From the NCBI RefSeq assembly GCF_032393985.1, contig NZ_CP135918.1:2542001-2606000 (forward strand): DNA of 64,000 bases, written 5' to 3'. Position 1 is the stretch's first letter; every line of letters starts with the position of its first letter. Both the position numbers and the translations under genes were made by a program. The notes beneath the pieces are model-generated. The model worked only from the letters and a program-made list of their open reading frames with translations, searched no databases and was not told the DNA's origin. Positions 54,534-63,632 of the stretch are shown one piece after another. Origin of the DNA: Fischerella sp. JS2. GTDB taxonomy: Bacteria > Cyanobacteriota > Cyanobacteriia > Cyanobacteriales > Nostocaceae.

Positions 54534-56369
54534 TTAGCTTAAAACTTTACGTTTTTCAATTATGCTTTCTGTTTCAAAATAATTATCGTTACTTGTGCTA
54601 GTGGTACTATCACCAATTACACTGTTCTTGTACTCATGCCAAAATTGCGACCATGCAGATGAATTTGGCAAGATATGATTTTGATTCTCTGGTGCAGAAC
54701 TGGGATTACTAACAGAAGTAACAGTATCTCTATTTGTATAGCTGCGAATCCAAGGTGAAGTAACATTGGTATCGAAACTAGAAATAGCAGTCACATTAGT
54801 GTCATAACTTAAGCTGGTAGTATTTGCACTATAATTTGCAGCTTGCGTTGTCGTATTTCCTGATGTTTCTGCGAGAATTTGACGTACTTGAGTATCACTC
54901 AGGTTAGGGTTGGCGCTAAGCATCAAAGCAACTACACCCGCGACATGGGGAGTCGCCATTGATGTGCCACTATAGGATGCATATTCGTTACCTGGAAGTG
55001 TAGAATAGATATTGACTCCGGGAGCTGTAACGTAAGTAAGTTGATCTGCTCCCGCACGGTTGGAAAAGTCTGCAAGATTTTTATTTTTATCTACCGCACC
55101 AACAGCAAGTCCATAGTTTTTCGCATAACGGGCAGGATAAGCTGGTTGTGAACTACCATCGTTACCAGCTGCCATGACCACAATAACACCTTTATTGCTG
55201 GCATATTCAATCGCTTTTTGAAGTGTATCGTTAGAACGCCCGCCGCCTAAACTCAAGTTAATCACATCAGCGCCATTATCTACTGCGTAGTAAATACCAT
55301 TAGCGATCGCACTATAAGAACCTGAGCCTTCATCGTCTAAAACTTTCACTGGCATAATCTTAGAATCATAGGCAATACCAGTGACACCATAGCCATTATT
55401 CACTCCAGCAATAGTACCAGAGACGTGAGTACCATGACCATTAACATCTAAGGTACTATTATTGTTGCCATCAAAATTCCAACCGTAGTAATCATCAATA
55501 TAGCCGTTACCATCATCATCTTTGCCGTTACCAGCAATTTCCTTCCTATTCGTCCAGATATTAGAACTTAAGTCTTGGTGATTGTAGTCTACTCCGGTAT
55601 CTAAAACAGCCACAACCACACCTTTACCTGTGTATCCCTTCGCCCAAGTTTCTGGTGCTTTTACCAAATCAGCCCCCCAGTTATTTCCACCCAAGTCAGG
55701 AACATCTGCAAAAGGTTTTTCACCGATAGCTTTGGCCACTGCTGCGGAAGCGTTAATTAAGCCATAACCAGAGTTGGGGTTATATCCTCCACTTGCTGTA
55801 TTAGTAATGGTAATTTCCCGCGCCAAAATATTATTGGTATTACTAATTTCTATGACATTATCAAAAGCATCGGCTCTGTACAATATGTAGTAGTTTCCAG
55901 CAGCAAGATTGCTATCGATAGTCACATTTTGAGATTGAGAGGTAGAACTACCAGCCCCAAGACTACCAAGCCAGTTCCAACCTAAAAGAGAGTCATCACT
56001 ACTAATATTTTTATCTTTAGAAAGATAGAAATCTGTATAGTTAAATCCAGCACTATTTTTACCTTTATTTTTCACCTGATAAGAAATTTGAATATTACTG
56101 CCTGCGGCTGCCACACTAGGAGCAAATGCATTTTGTATTACTAAGTCTGCTTTGGTAGCTTGAGATGATACAGATTTTTTTGATTTGCGATCTTTTCGTC
56201 GCAGTTCAATAACATCTGGTTCTAGAATATTTCCTTTTGTATGAAAGCTACTACGACTACTGTAAAAGTAGTATTCATTTGGCGAACTAAAATTATCTAC
56301 TGAGTAATTAGGAGTAATATTTAGCCCTTTATTATCAAACAAGTTCTGATTATGACTTTTAATGGGCAT
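54534..56369 (-). CDS. Subtilisin-like (S8) serine protease with CARDB domain
   Basis: The start is ATG 56369 (MPIKSHNQNL) with AAAGGAGA upstream; an ATG at 56426 lacks one. About 611 residues. No classical signal peptide. A CARDB-like beta domain (about residues 73-190, DLVIQNAFAPSVAAAGSNIQ) precedes the protease domain (about 240-515). The triad is Asp257 in VLDTGVD, His312 in GHGTHVSGT and Ser470 in GTSMATPHVAGV. A Ca-binding-like loop GNGKDDDGNGYIDD lies in between. The C-terminus is low-complexity (S/T/N-rich). It sits 390 bases downstream of a calpain gene on the same strand; both carry non-catalytic beta domains and lack a Sec signal, suggesting a common unconventional export route. 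Confidence 0.88.
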   Translation of the reverse strand: MPIKSHNQNLFDNKGLNITPNYSVDNFSSPNEYYFYSSRSSFHTKGNILEPDVIELRRKDRKSKKSVSSQATKADLVIQNAFAPSVAAAGSNIQISYQVKNKGKNSAGFNYTDFYLSKDKNISSDDSLLGWNWLGSLGAGSSTSQSQNVTIDSNLAAGNYYILYRADAFDNVIEISNTNNILAREITITNTASGGYNPNSGYGLINASAAVAKAIGEKPFADVPDLGGNNWGADLVKAPETWAKGYTGKGVVVAVLDTGVDYNHQDLSSNIWTNRKEIAGNGKDDDGNGYIDDYYGWNFDGNNNSTLDVNGHGTHVSGTIAGVNNGYGVTGIAYDSKIMPVKVLDDEGSGSYSAIANGIYYAVDNGADVINLSLGGGRSNDTLQKAIEYASNKGVIVVMAAGNDGSSQPAYPARYAKNYGLAVGAVDKNKNLADFSNRAGADQLTYVTAPGVNIYSTLPGNEYASYSGTSMATPHVAGVVALMLSANPNLSDTQVRQILAETSGNTTTQAANYSANTTSLSYDTNVTAISSFDTNVTSPWIRSYTNRDTVTSVSNPSSAPENQNHILPNSSAWSQFWHEYKNSVIGDSTTSTSNDNYFETESIIEKRKVLS

Positions 56370-56426
56370 AAGTATTTTCTCCTTTGGTAAAATTTTAAAG
56401 CATTGAATTATCTCCCTCTTTGCCAA

Positions 56427-56761
56427 TAATTACTATATAAATATGATGTAAAATGCTAATTAGTTTACAAATAATTTTGTTTTAATGAATTAATTCAAGA
56501 GATGCAAACAAAAACTTAAAAAATGTATATTGAATGACTCAAACTTTGTAGCGATCACTTGAGTTTTTATTCATCTAAAATTTAGAAAATATAGATATAA
56601 TAGTCCAAGTCTTTTTGAAGAAACGAACACAGTTGCACACAGATGCACATGGATAATCTCATCGGTGTTTATCGGTGTTTATCGGTGTTCGATTGATGAA
56701 ATATAATGTTGTTCAATGCTGTGATTTACATCTAGTATAAATTATTTTTTAAACCACAAAA
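56427..56761. other. Gap between the two protease genes
   Basis: AT-rich. ATCGGTGTTT tandem units (56659-56692) and a CACACAGATGCACAT dispersed text are seen. No gene or terminator found. Confidence 0.5.
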
Positions 56762-58519
56762 TCACACAATATTATTTGTTGTCGCATCCCAATAACTAAA
56801 ATCTGTCTCAATTTGATTCCAGGAAAGCTCGATAATACCTGGTTTGGAAGTATCATTATCGATACCCCAAGGATTAAACAGTGTAAACATCTGAGTAGCA
56901 GAATTGTAACCTACTAGTGCGTAAGCATGACTAGCAATAATATTTGCATCTACTACTGTTGATTTTGTACTCAAACCAATCATTTGTCCAGAATTGAAAG
57001 CATTTACTATTGAGTTAAAATTGAGAAGATTGGCGAGAGAAGTGTTTAATCCCGTGATATTTGTTAGGGCATCACTAACATAACCACCATTACCGATGCC
57101 ATTATAAGAATTGGTATTATCTTGATAAATCCATCCAGATTCATTTAGTTGAGCGTAAGCTTTCTCAGCTAAAGCTACCCATAATTCATTGCCAGAGTTT
57201 CCGTAGTAATTGTCTTTGCTAGCGTAAACAAAATATCCTGCTTGATTGGTGGGTAAATACCTATCTACCGTCACATAATCAGCAATTCCATAGTTGTAAA
57301 AACGCACGGTAAAAGTATTATCACCGTTATCAATAAACATATTCTCAATCATAGTGGATAAACGAAAAGCAGTTGCTGCTAAACCTGTGAGGAAAAAGCA
57401 GTCATTAATACTACCTTGTTTAATATCTTGATAAGTAATACCATTTTGAAACAGAGAACCATTAGCGTATTGATAATTATAGGAAGTTGTGGGGCGATCG
57501 CTACCTAAAAACCATTTGCTAATTAAGTTCTCGATTTGAATATCACTGCTACCTGCATACAAGTTACCTAGCGCCCTACCTTGATAATTTTGATTGGCTA
57601 GGTCATCATTAACGACTTTATTAGATAAAACACGTACATACTCTGGTATTCCTAAAAAAGAGGAATTATTAACTAATGTACGCAAGTCTGTTAACTCAGT
57701 ACCATCAACCACACTACTGTCTTTTGCTTCCCTGAGGATAGCAATCATATCGTTGCGATCAAGGATATTATCTGTAAAATGCCATCTTGCAGCCTCACGT
57801 ATACCTGCATCTTGAATATTAAGATCAAACCAGTCTTGAGTAGAAACAGGTACAACACTAAAACTGGTTTGTATGCTGTCCGTACTAGCACCAGATTTAT
57901 CATAAGCTTTTGCTGATAATAAATAGTTGCCAGCACCCAGACCAGATAAACTGTATTCAAAACTGGCATAGCGGTTATCGTTACTGTTGGCAATGAAGTT
58001 CACCGCATCGGCGATATCTTGCCATTGAACACCGTCTTTTTGCAACCAAAAATCTACTCGTGCTAAGTCAGCTGCACTATTACCATCAAAGACACTAGTG
58101 TTTGCAAGGCTAACTGTTTCACCTTGTTGGTAGCTACTTTTACTGGTACTAAACTGTAAAGATTGTGGTGCTTCGTTGCCAGAAACTTTTAAATTGTAGT
58201 AAGTACTCTTTTTCTTATTGGCTCGGTAAACTCTGATATAGTAAGTACCAGCATCTAAAGTTGTGCTGATTGTCTCTGCCTTCTTTTTACGATTGTCAGA
58301 ACCCGCGATTACAGCACCACTACTATTTAGCAATTGTAAATTAGCATCGGCTGACAGACCATCAACAACTAGATTCAAGCTACTACGACTACTCACATTG
58401 AAGCTGTAGTAATCGTTTTTATCACGCTTTCCTACCCAATCTGTAAAGGTTTGGTTGATATAATTAACATTTAAATTCCTAGAATTATTTAAATTGTTAC
58501 CTGCGAAATCTGCTGGCAT
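56762..58519 (-). CDS. Bacterial calpain-family (C2) cysteine protease with PPC domain
   Basis: 585 residues. The N-terminal pre-peptidase C-terminal-like domain (about 15-113: DWVGKRDKNDYYSFNV, GTYYIRVYRA) is followed by a beta-sandwich segment (about 120-225) and then the calpain core (about 360-585). Catalytic residues: Gln368 and Cys374 in DIKQGSINDCFFLTGLAA, His531 in ASHAYALVGY and Asn549 in LFNPWG. All are in calpain order and spacing. No Sec signal; GAAGAG precedes the ATG. Calpains are rare in bacteria; many cyanobacteria carry large calcium-linked versions. Its pairing with a subtilisin-like protease suggests extracellular proteolysis, which is inference. Confidence 0.88.
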   Translation of the reverse strand: MPADFAGNNLNNSRNLNVNYINQTFTDWVGKRDKNDYYSFNVSSRSSLNLVVDGLSADANLQLLNSSGAVIAGSDNRKKKAETISTTLDAGTYYIRVYRANKKKSTYYNLKVSGNEAPQSLQFSTSKSSYQQGETVSLANTSVFDGNSAADLARVDFWLQKDGVQWQDIADAVNFIANSNDNRYASFEYSLSGLGAGNYLLSAKAYDKSGASTDSIQTSFSVVPVSTQDWFDLNIQDAGIREAARWHFTDNILDRNDMIAILREAKDSSVVDGTELTDLRTLVNNSSFLGIPEYVRVLSNKVVNDDLANQNYQGRALGNLYAGSSDIQIENLISKWFLGSDRPTTSYNYQYANGSLFQNGITYQDIKQGSINDCFFLTGLAATAFRLSTMIENMFIDNGDNTFTVRFYNYGIADYVTVDRYLPTNQAGYFVYASKDNYYGNSGNELWVALAEKAYAQLNESGWIYQDNTNSYNGIGNGGYVSDALTNITGLNTSLANLLNFNSIVNAFNSGQMIGLSTKSTVVDANIIASHAYALVGYNSATQMFTLFNPWGIDNDTSKPGIIELSWNQIETDFSYWDATTNNIV

Positions 58520-58568
58520 AACTCTTCTTTATGTAGTTTAAATTTACTAAAAATTGGCAGCAGCAAAT

Positions 58569-58598
58569 TTCAAAACCCTTTATATAAAGGGTTTTGAA
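58569..58598. promoter_or_regulatory. 30-bp perfect palindrome upstream of the calpain gene
   Basis: Starts TTCAAAACCCTTTAT and continues with its exact complement, 50 bases before the calpain ATG. It could be an operator for a dimeric regulator or a hairpin in the leader. Confidence 0.5.
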
Positions 58599-59196
58599 CT
58601 AGAAAATAAATATATATTTGACAGCTACACTTCTATGCTGCTGCTGGTTTATATAAAATAGGTATGTAAAAATTACGTATTTTTTAAAACTTTAATATTT
58701 CAATACTTAAGTAATAGTATTGCTTTCTATCTAGTAAAAAATTAGACTATGTCATTCCTCAAAACTAATCCTTTTAAGGTGTAAAGTATTTTTCTTGGTG
58801 TCTTAGTGTCTTAGTGGTGAAAAATCAACTTTTGAACCACCAAGGCTCTAAAACACAAAGATGAAAAGACCAAAATTCGGGATCAGGAAGATCACGCCTC
58901 TACTTTTGGAATATTTAATAAACATATAGGTGTTTGCACTATTGATGCTTTATATTTAGCGAGAGAGTCTTATATCAAGTTCGGCTAATTACTTACAGTA
59001 TTATGCTTCCACAGGTGGTAATTGAGGAAAAGGTAAGTTTACTCTGAACTCCTAACCAGCTAAGTAGAGAAGCTGAACAAGAGGTATAGCAGTCCAGCTA
59101 AATCATGTTGTTTATATTCCTTGCTCAACTGGTACACATAAACATTAAACTTAATATTCCAGCGATCGCATTACCTCTAGCTTAAAACCAACCATC
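58599..59196. other. Gap between divergent calpain and serA genes
   Basis: A single end of MITE family 1 (TATCAAGTTCGGCTAATTAC, 58972-58992) and dispersed CTTAGTGTCTTAGTGG text near 58800. No gene seen. Confidence 0.5.
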
Positions 59197-60777
59197 ATGT
59201 CTAAGGTTCTCGTCTCTGATCCAATTGACCAAGCTGGGATTGACATTTTATCCCAAGTTGCTACTGTTGATGTCAAAACAGGCTTAAAACCAGAAGAATT
59301 AGTCAAAATCATTGGTGAATATGATGCACTGATGATTCGTTCTGGAACCCGTGTTACTAAAGAAATCATCGAAGCTGGGACACAACTCAAAATTATCGGA
59401 CGCGCTGGTGTAGGTGTAGATAACGTCGATGTTGCCGCCGCCACACGTCAGGGGATTGTAGTTGTTAACTCTCCAGAAGGAAACACCATCGCTGCTGCTG
59501 AACACGCATTGGCAATGATGTTGTCTTTGTCTCGTCACATTCCTGATGCCAACGCTTCTGTAAAACGCGGTGAATGGGATCGTAAAACCTTTGTTGGTGC
59601 TGAAGTCTACAAAAAAACTATCGGTATTGTCGGTTTGGGTAAAATTGGTTCCCATGTTGCTGCTGTTGCCAAAGCAATGGGAATGAAATTGCTGGCTTAT
59701 GATCCGTTTATTTCTACAGAACGAGCTGAACAGCTTGGTTGTCAACTAGTGGATATGGATTTATTGGTACAGCAAGCAGACTACATTACCCTACACATCC
59801 CCAAAACTCCAGAAACCACCCATTTAATCAATGCCAATATGTTGGCAAAAATGAAACCTACCACCAGAATTATCAACTGCGCTCGTGGTGGCATCATTGA
59901 TGAAGAAGCTCTCGCAACTGCCATTAAAGAAAGTAAAATTGCTGGCGCTGCCCTTGATGTCTTCGAGTCTGAACCATTAGGAGAATCTAGTTTACGGTCT
60001 TTGGGTAAAGAAGTCATCCTCACTCCCCACTTAGGTGCTTCCACAACAGAGGCGCAAGTGAACGTAGCTATTGATGTTGCTGAACAAATTCGCGATGTAC
60101 TTTTAGGTTTACCAGCGCGATCAGCAGTAAATATTCCGGGATTGGGACCGGATGTCTTAGAAGAACTCAAACCCTACATGCAGTTAGCCGAAACCTTGGG
60201 TAATCTCGTCGGACAATTAGCAGGCGGTAGAGTAGAATTGCTCAATGTCAGATTGCAAGGTGAACTAGCAACCAATAAAAGTCAGCCGTTAGTAGTCGCA
60301 TCCCTCAAAGGACTACTTTTCCAAGCACTGCGAGAACGGGTAAATTACGTTAATGCCAGCATCGAAGCCAAAGAACGGGGAATCCGTGTGATTGAAACCC
60401 GGGATGCAGCGATTAAAGACTATGCTGGTTCCATACATTTGGAGGCTACTGGTTCTTTGGGTACTCATGCTGTCACAGGCGCTTTGTTAGGCGATGGAGA
60501 AATCCGCCTCACAAACCTTGACGGTTTCCCAATTAACGTTCCCCCCAGCCATCACATGCTGTTCACCGTACACCGGGATATGCCAGGAATCATTGGTAAA
60601 CTTGGTTCCCTATTGGGCAGCTTTAATGTCAATATTGCTAGTATGCAGGTAGGTCGGAAAATTGTTCGTGGTGATGCGGTGATGGTTCTCAGTCTTGATG
60701 ATCCCTTACCTGATGGCATTTTAGGCGAGATCACCAAAGTACCTGGAATTCGGGATGCGTATACAGTAACACTTTAA
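59197..60777 (+). CDS. serA: D-3-phosphoglycerate dehydrogenase
   Basis: First step of serine synthesis. 526 residues, the long form with an extra domain before the ACT domain. Substrate domain RSGTRVTKEII, NAD-binding GIVGLGKIGSHVA, catalytic Arg/Glu/His in NCARGGIIDEEAL, DVFESEP and LTPHLGAST. C-terminal ACT: MLFTVHRDMPGIIGKLGSLL. It is followed by prmA 131 bases downstream, separated by purine-rich then pyrimidine-rich spacer repeats. serA-prmA adjacency is usual in cyanobacteria. Confidence 0.96.
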   Translation: MSKVLVSDPIDQAGIDILSQVATVDVKTGLKPEELVKIIGEYDALMIRSGTRVTKEIIEAGTQLKIIGRAGVGVDNVDVAAATRQGIVVVNSPEGNTIAAAEHALAMMLSLSRHIPDANASVKRGEWDRKTFVGAEVYKKTIGIVGLGKIGSHVAAVAKAMGMKLLAYDPFISTERAEQLGCQLVDMDLLVQQADYITLHIPKTPETTHLINANMLAKMKPTTRIINCARGGIIDEEALATAIKESKIAGAALDVFESEPLGESSLRSLGKEVILTPHLGASTTEAQVNVAIDVAEQIRDVLLGLPARSAVNIPGLGPDVLEELKPYMQLAETLGNLVGQLAGGRVELLNVRLQGELATNKSQPLVVASLKGLLFQALRERVNYVNASIEAKERGIRVIETRDAAIKDYAGSIHLEATGSLGTHAVTGALLGDGEIRLTNLDGFPINVPPSHHMLFTVHRDMPGIIGKLGSLLGSFNVNIASMQVGRKIVRGDAVMVLSLDDPLPDGILGEITKVPGIRDAYTVTL

Positions 60778-60908
60778 TAAGGGAATAGGGATCGGGGATC
60801 AGGGTTCGGGTAAGAGGGACAAGGGGGATAAGGAGGATAAGGAGAACATCTCTACCCCTCACACTCCTCACCCCCATCTCCCCATCCCCCCATCTCCCTA
60901 ATAGATCT
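60778..60908. repeat. Strand-biased spacer between serA and prmA
   Basis: GGGAT/AAGGAGGATAAGG-type purine repeats (60780-60850) followed by CCCCATCTCCCC-type pyrimidine repeats (60855-60900). The halves can pair imperfectly. Confidence 0.55.
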
Positions 60909-61829
60909 ATGGCTAACACTTGGTGGGAATTACAAATTCTTTGTGAACCAGAACTAGAAGATAGTGTCTTTTGGCGGCTGGGAAATTTTGGCTGTCGTGG
61001 TACAGCAAGTGAAAAAAAAGGAAATCAAAGTCTGGTAAGGGCTTATTTACCGAGATTTCAAGCACAGCTTTTGGATTTAGCCGCGCTATCGCTGTGGTTA
61101 CGCCAAGACGCGTTGTGTATGGAAATTGCTGCACCTACTATAAGTTGGCAGTTCATTGACGAACAAGATTGGGCAAGTAGCTGGAAACAATACTGGCTAC
61201 CACAGGAAATAGGCGATCGCTTTTTGATTAATCCCGCTTGGTATCCAACGCCAGAAAATAGTGATCGCTTAATTATCCGCCTTGATCCTGGTATGGCTTT
61301 TGGTACAGGAAACCATGCTACAACTCAATTGTGTTTGGAATCCTTGGAAATGAGATTTTCTGAAGATCCTGCTGCTTTTGTTACAGAAAAAGAACAAGCA
61401 AAAGATACGGTAATTGCAGATATTGGTTGTGGTTCTGGTATCCTTTCCATCGGAGCTATACTACTGGGAGCAAAGCAAGTCTATGCGGTAGATACTGATC
61501 CCCTGGCAGTGCAATCAACCCAAGAAAATCTCTTACTCAACGGCATCGATGCCGAACGCTTGCTTGTGGCACAAGGTAGTGTAGATGTTGCAGCAAAACT
61601 GATCACTGCACCAGTTGATGGTATCGTATGCAACATCCTAGCTGATGTCATTATTGAACTGGTTCCCCAAATGAGTGTGATCGCCAAACCCAGCACTTGG
61701 TGTATCTTCAGTGGTATCTTAGTCGAGCAATCGAAAGCCGTTGCTGATACTTTAGAAAAAAATGGTTGGGTGGTTGCTACTCTGTGGAAACGCAAAGAAT
61801 GGTGTTGTTTGAACGTGCGGCGTTCTTAA
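60909..61829 (+). CDS. prmA: Ribosomal protein L11 methyltransferase
   Basis: 306 residues. N-terminal recognition domain [20 protein letters not shown], then [20 protein letters not shown], the substrate loop of PrmA, and SAM motif [31 protein letters not shown] is the post-motif IV region. It trimethylates L11 in the ribosomal stalk. Normal length. Confidence 0.95.
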   Translation: MANTWWELQILCEPELEDSVFWRLGNFGCRGTASEKKGNQSLVRAYLPRFQAQLLDLAALSLWLRQDALCMEIAAPTISWQFIDEQDWASSWKQYWLPQEIGDRFLINPAWYPTPENSDRLIIRLDPGMAFGTGNHATTQLCLESLEMRFSEDPAAFVTEKEQAKDTVIADIGCGSGILSIGAILLGAKQVYAVDTDPLAVQSTQENLLLNGIDAERLLVAQGSVDVAAKLITAPVDGIVCNILADVIIELVPQMSVIAKPSTWCIFSGILVEQSKAVADTLEKNGWVVATLWKRKEWCCLNVRRS

Positions 61830-62047
61830 ACTGCAAATAGGAGTAGCGATCGCTCCTAATTAGAGGCTTGACATTTCAAGGTACAAAAACTCACCAAGAT
61901 TGGGTGGCGTGGAAGCCTGTTTTTTAAAAAAGAATGGAGGAATCGCCACATCACCCGGTAATGAGTAATAGGTAAAGAGTTTAAGATGGAGATTTAGACG
62001 CAACCCAAACTTGCAAATTATAGAAGATGGGTTTTAGACTTCGATGC

Positions 62048-62081
62048 GGGAACACAGAACAGTTCCATGTTCTGTGTTCCC
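62048..62081. terminator. Perfect 14-bp stem-loop in the gap after prmA
   Basis: GGGAACACAGAACA pairs with TGTTCTGTGTTCCC around the loop GTTCCA. It lies 220 bases after the prmA stop and 435 before the next gene; no long T-run follows, so a free-standing RNA or repeat is also possible. Confidence 0.45.
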
Positions 62082-62515
62082 TTCTTCGATAATATTTAAT
62101 TTATTGACAGCTATTGCTTTGATTCTGGCATTACTTTAGAAGTTTGCAGTGCTAATTGTCTGAAATTAGGGAAGGAATAAAAAATTATTTCTAAAGATCG
62201 AGAAAAATTTCATTTCCTTTTCATAATTGTATGCAATTTTGGAAGCATGAAGCTAGCAGCACTCATTTGACAACTAAATAAAAAACTGAGTTGACAAGAA
62301 CTCTTATATTTTTTTAAATTGAAAATCTAATTAACAAGAATCAATAAATTATTTTTCGAAATCATTCTAACGATAGTATTTATTGTTCTGTTTCTTAGGT
62401 AAGAGTTAATAATACTTTTGTGGAGAGCAATTTTAAGCTGAAAATTCAAGAATGAATTTTGTTTTGCTCAAAATTAACTCAGAATACAGCATCTAGCGAT
62501 CGCTAGGAGAAAGCA
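62082..62515. other. Gap upstream of the DUF2231-cox group
   Basis: AT-rich, no gene. It ends with GCGATCGC and AGGAGA, the ribosome-binding site of the next gene. It presumably carries the promoter for the DUF2231-ctaC transcript. Confidence 0.5.
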
Positions 62516-63010
62516 ATGTTCTCTCTACCTCTTAATAGCGAAAATCTCCCGTACCCCGATCCGTTACACCCAATAATTGTCCATTTCGTAATTGCGATGG
62601 TGTTCTTCTCCTTTATTTGTGATGTAATTGGTTATTTCACACGCAATGTGCGTTTGTTTGAGGTCGGTTTTTGGAATATATTTGTTGCAGCGATCGCGAT
62701 TTTTATAGCGATAATTTTTGGACAATTTGAAGCAGGTCTGGCACAAGTGTATCCAGCAGTTCAGCTAACACTCAACTTTCACACACTTATGGGTTGGTCG
62801 CTGGGAGCGATCGTTGCTGCAATTACAGCTTGGCGGTTTGTGCTTCGTAACCGTAACCCGCTAAAACTTCCTCCCGCTTACCTTGGTGTTGCCACATTTT
62901 TAGTTTGTCTAGTTTTTCTGCAAGTATATCTAGGTAGCAAGCTATTTTGGGTATACGGATTGCATGTTGAGCCTGTCGTTGAAGCGATGAAGCAGGGAAT
63001 ATCGCCATGA
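62516..63010 (+). CDS. DUF2231 family membrane protein
   Basis: 164 residues, AGGAGA before ATG. Starts near LHPIIVHFVIAMVFFSFICD, the signature region of DUF2231 (His-Pro...His). Four spans (about 20-40, 52-70, 90-108, 122-142). The His residues at HP and VHF, and HTLMGW, could bind haem or metal. It overlaps the next gene by four bases (ATGA), showing translational coupling. Placed ahead of cytochrome c oxidase genes. Confidence 0.8.
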   Translation: MFSLPLNSENLPYPDPLHPIIVHFVIAMVFFSFICDVIGYFTRNVRLFEVGFWNIFVAAIAIFIAIIFGQFEAGLAQVYPAVQLTLNFHTLMGWSLGAIVAAITAWRFVLRNRNPLKLPPAYLGVATFLVCLVFLQVYLGSKLFWVYGLHVEPVVEAMKQGISP

Positions 63011-63612
63011 ACTCGCAACTAATTGACCAATTAAGATTGAGATTAGGCGCTAACGGATTGCCCTACGAAATTCCTATGCATCCCAAGCTGGTGCATCTGA
63101 CATTAGGTTTATTTATTATTGCCGTTTTATTCGATATAGCAGGAGCTATTTTTCCCATAGAACGACCAATCTTCAAATTTTTGGGTCTGACTGCTATCCG
63201 TTCTGGCTTCTTTGATGTTGGTTGGTACAACCTTCTAGGCGCATCTATTATCACTTTTTTTACAGTTGCCTTTGGTTTTTTTGAGCTACTGCTGGCAAAT
63301 CCACCCATTAATCAAAAGAGCGATTGGGGGTTAAATGCTTCCTGGACAATGCTTTTACATGGTTTGGGTGGTGTTGCGTTGTTGGGGATTATCGTTGCTA
63401 TGACCGTGTGGCGAGGTTTACAACGCTATCGCTGGCGTAAGGATGCTTCTAGACAAGTGCAATGGTGTTACTTGTTAGTAGGGATTGCAATGCTAGGTAT
63501 TTTATATATCCACGGAACATTAGGAGGGCAATTAGGATCGGAATTCGGGATTCACGTCACTGCTGCTAAGTTACTCCAAGAGGGCGTAAACCCAAACTTA
63601 CTGCCTAAATAA
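63007..63612 (+). CDS. DUF2231 family membrane protein, second copy
   Basis: 201 residues, related in layout to the preceding protein: MHPKLVHLTLGLFIIAVLFD, HGLGGVALLGIIVA, YIHGTLGGQLG. Four to five spans. The His residues equivalent to HP.LVH, MLLHG and IHG are kept. It overlaps the first copy by four bases and is 20 bases before ctaC, so the three are one transcript. Perhaps a membrane-embedded haem or quinone-linked pair serving the oxidase; this is inference. Confidence 0.8.
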   Translation: MNSQLIDQLRLRLGANGLPYEIPMHPKLVHLTLGLFIIAVLFDIAGAIFPIERPIFKFLGLTAIRSGFFDVGWYNLLGASIITFFTVAFGFFELLLANPPINQKSDWGLNASWTMLLHGLGGVALLGIIVAMTVWRGLQRYRWRKDASRQVQWCYLLVGIAMLGILYIHGTLGGQLGSEFGIHVTAAKLLQEGVNPNLLPK

Positions 63613-63632
63613 ATGGGAATTTAGAAAGTTTT

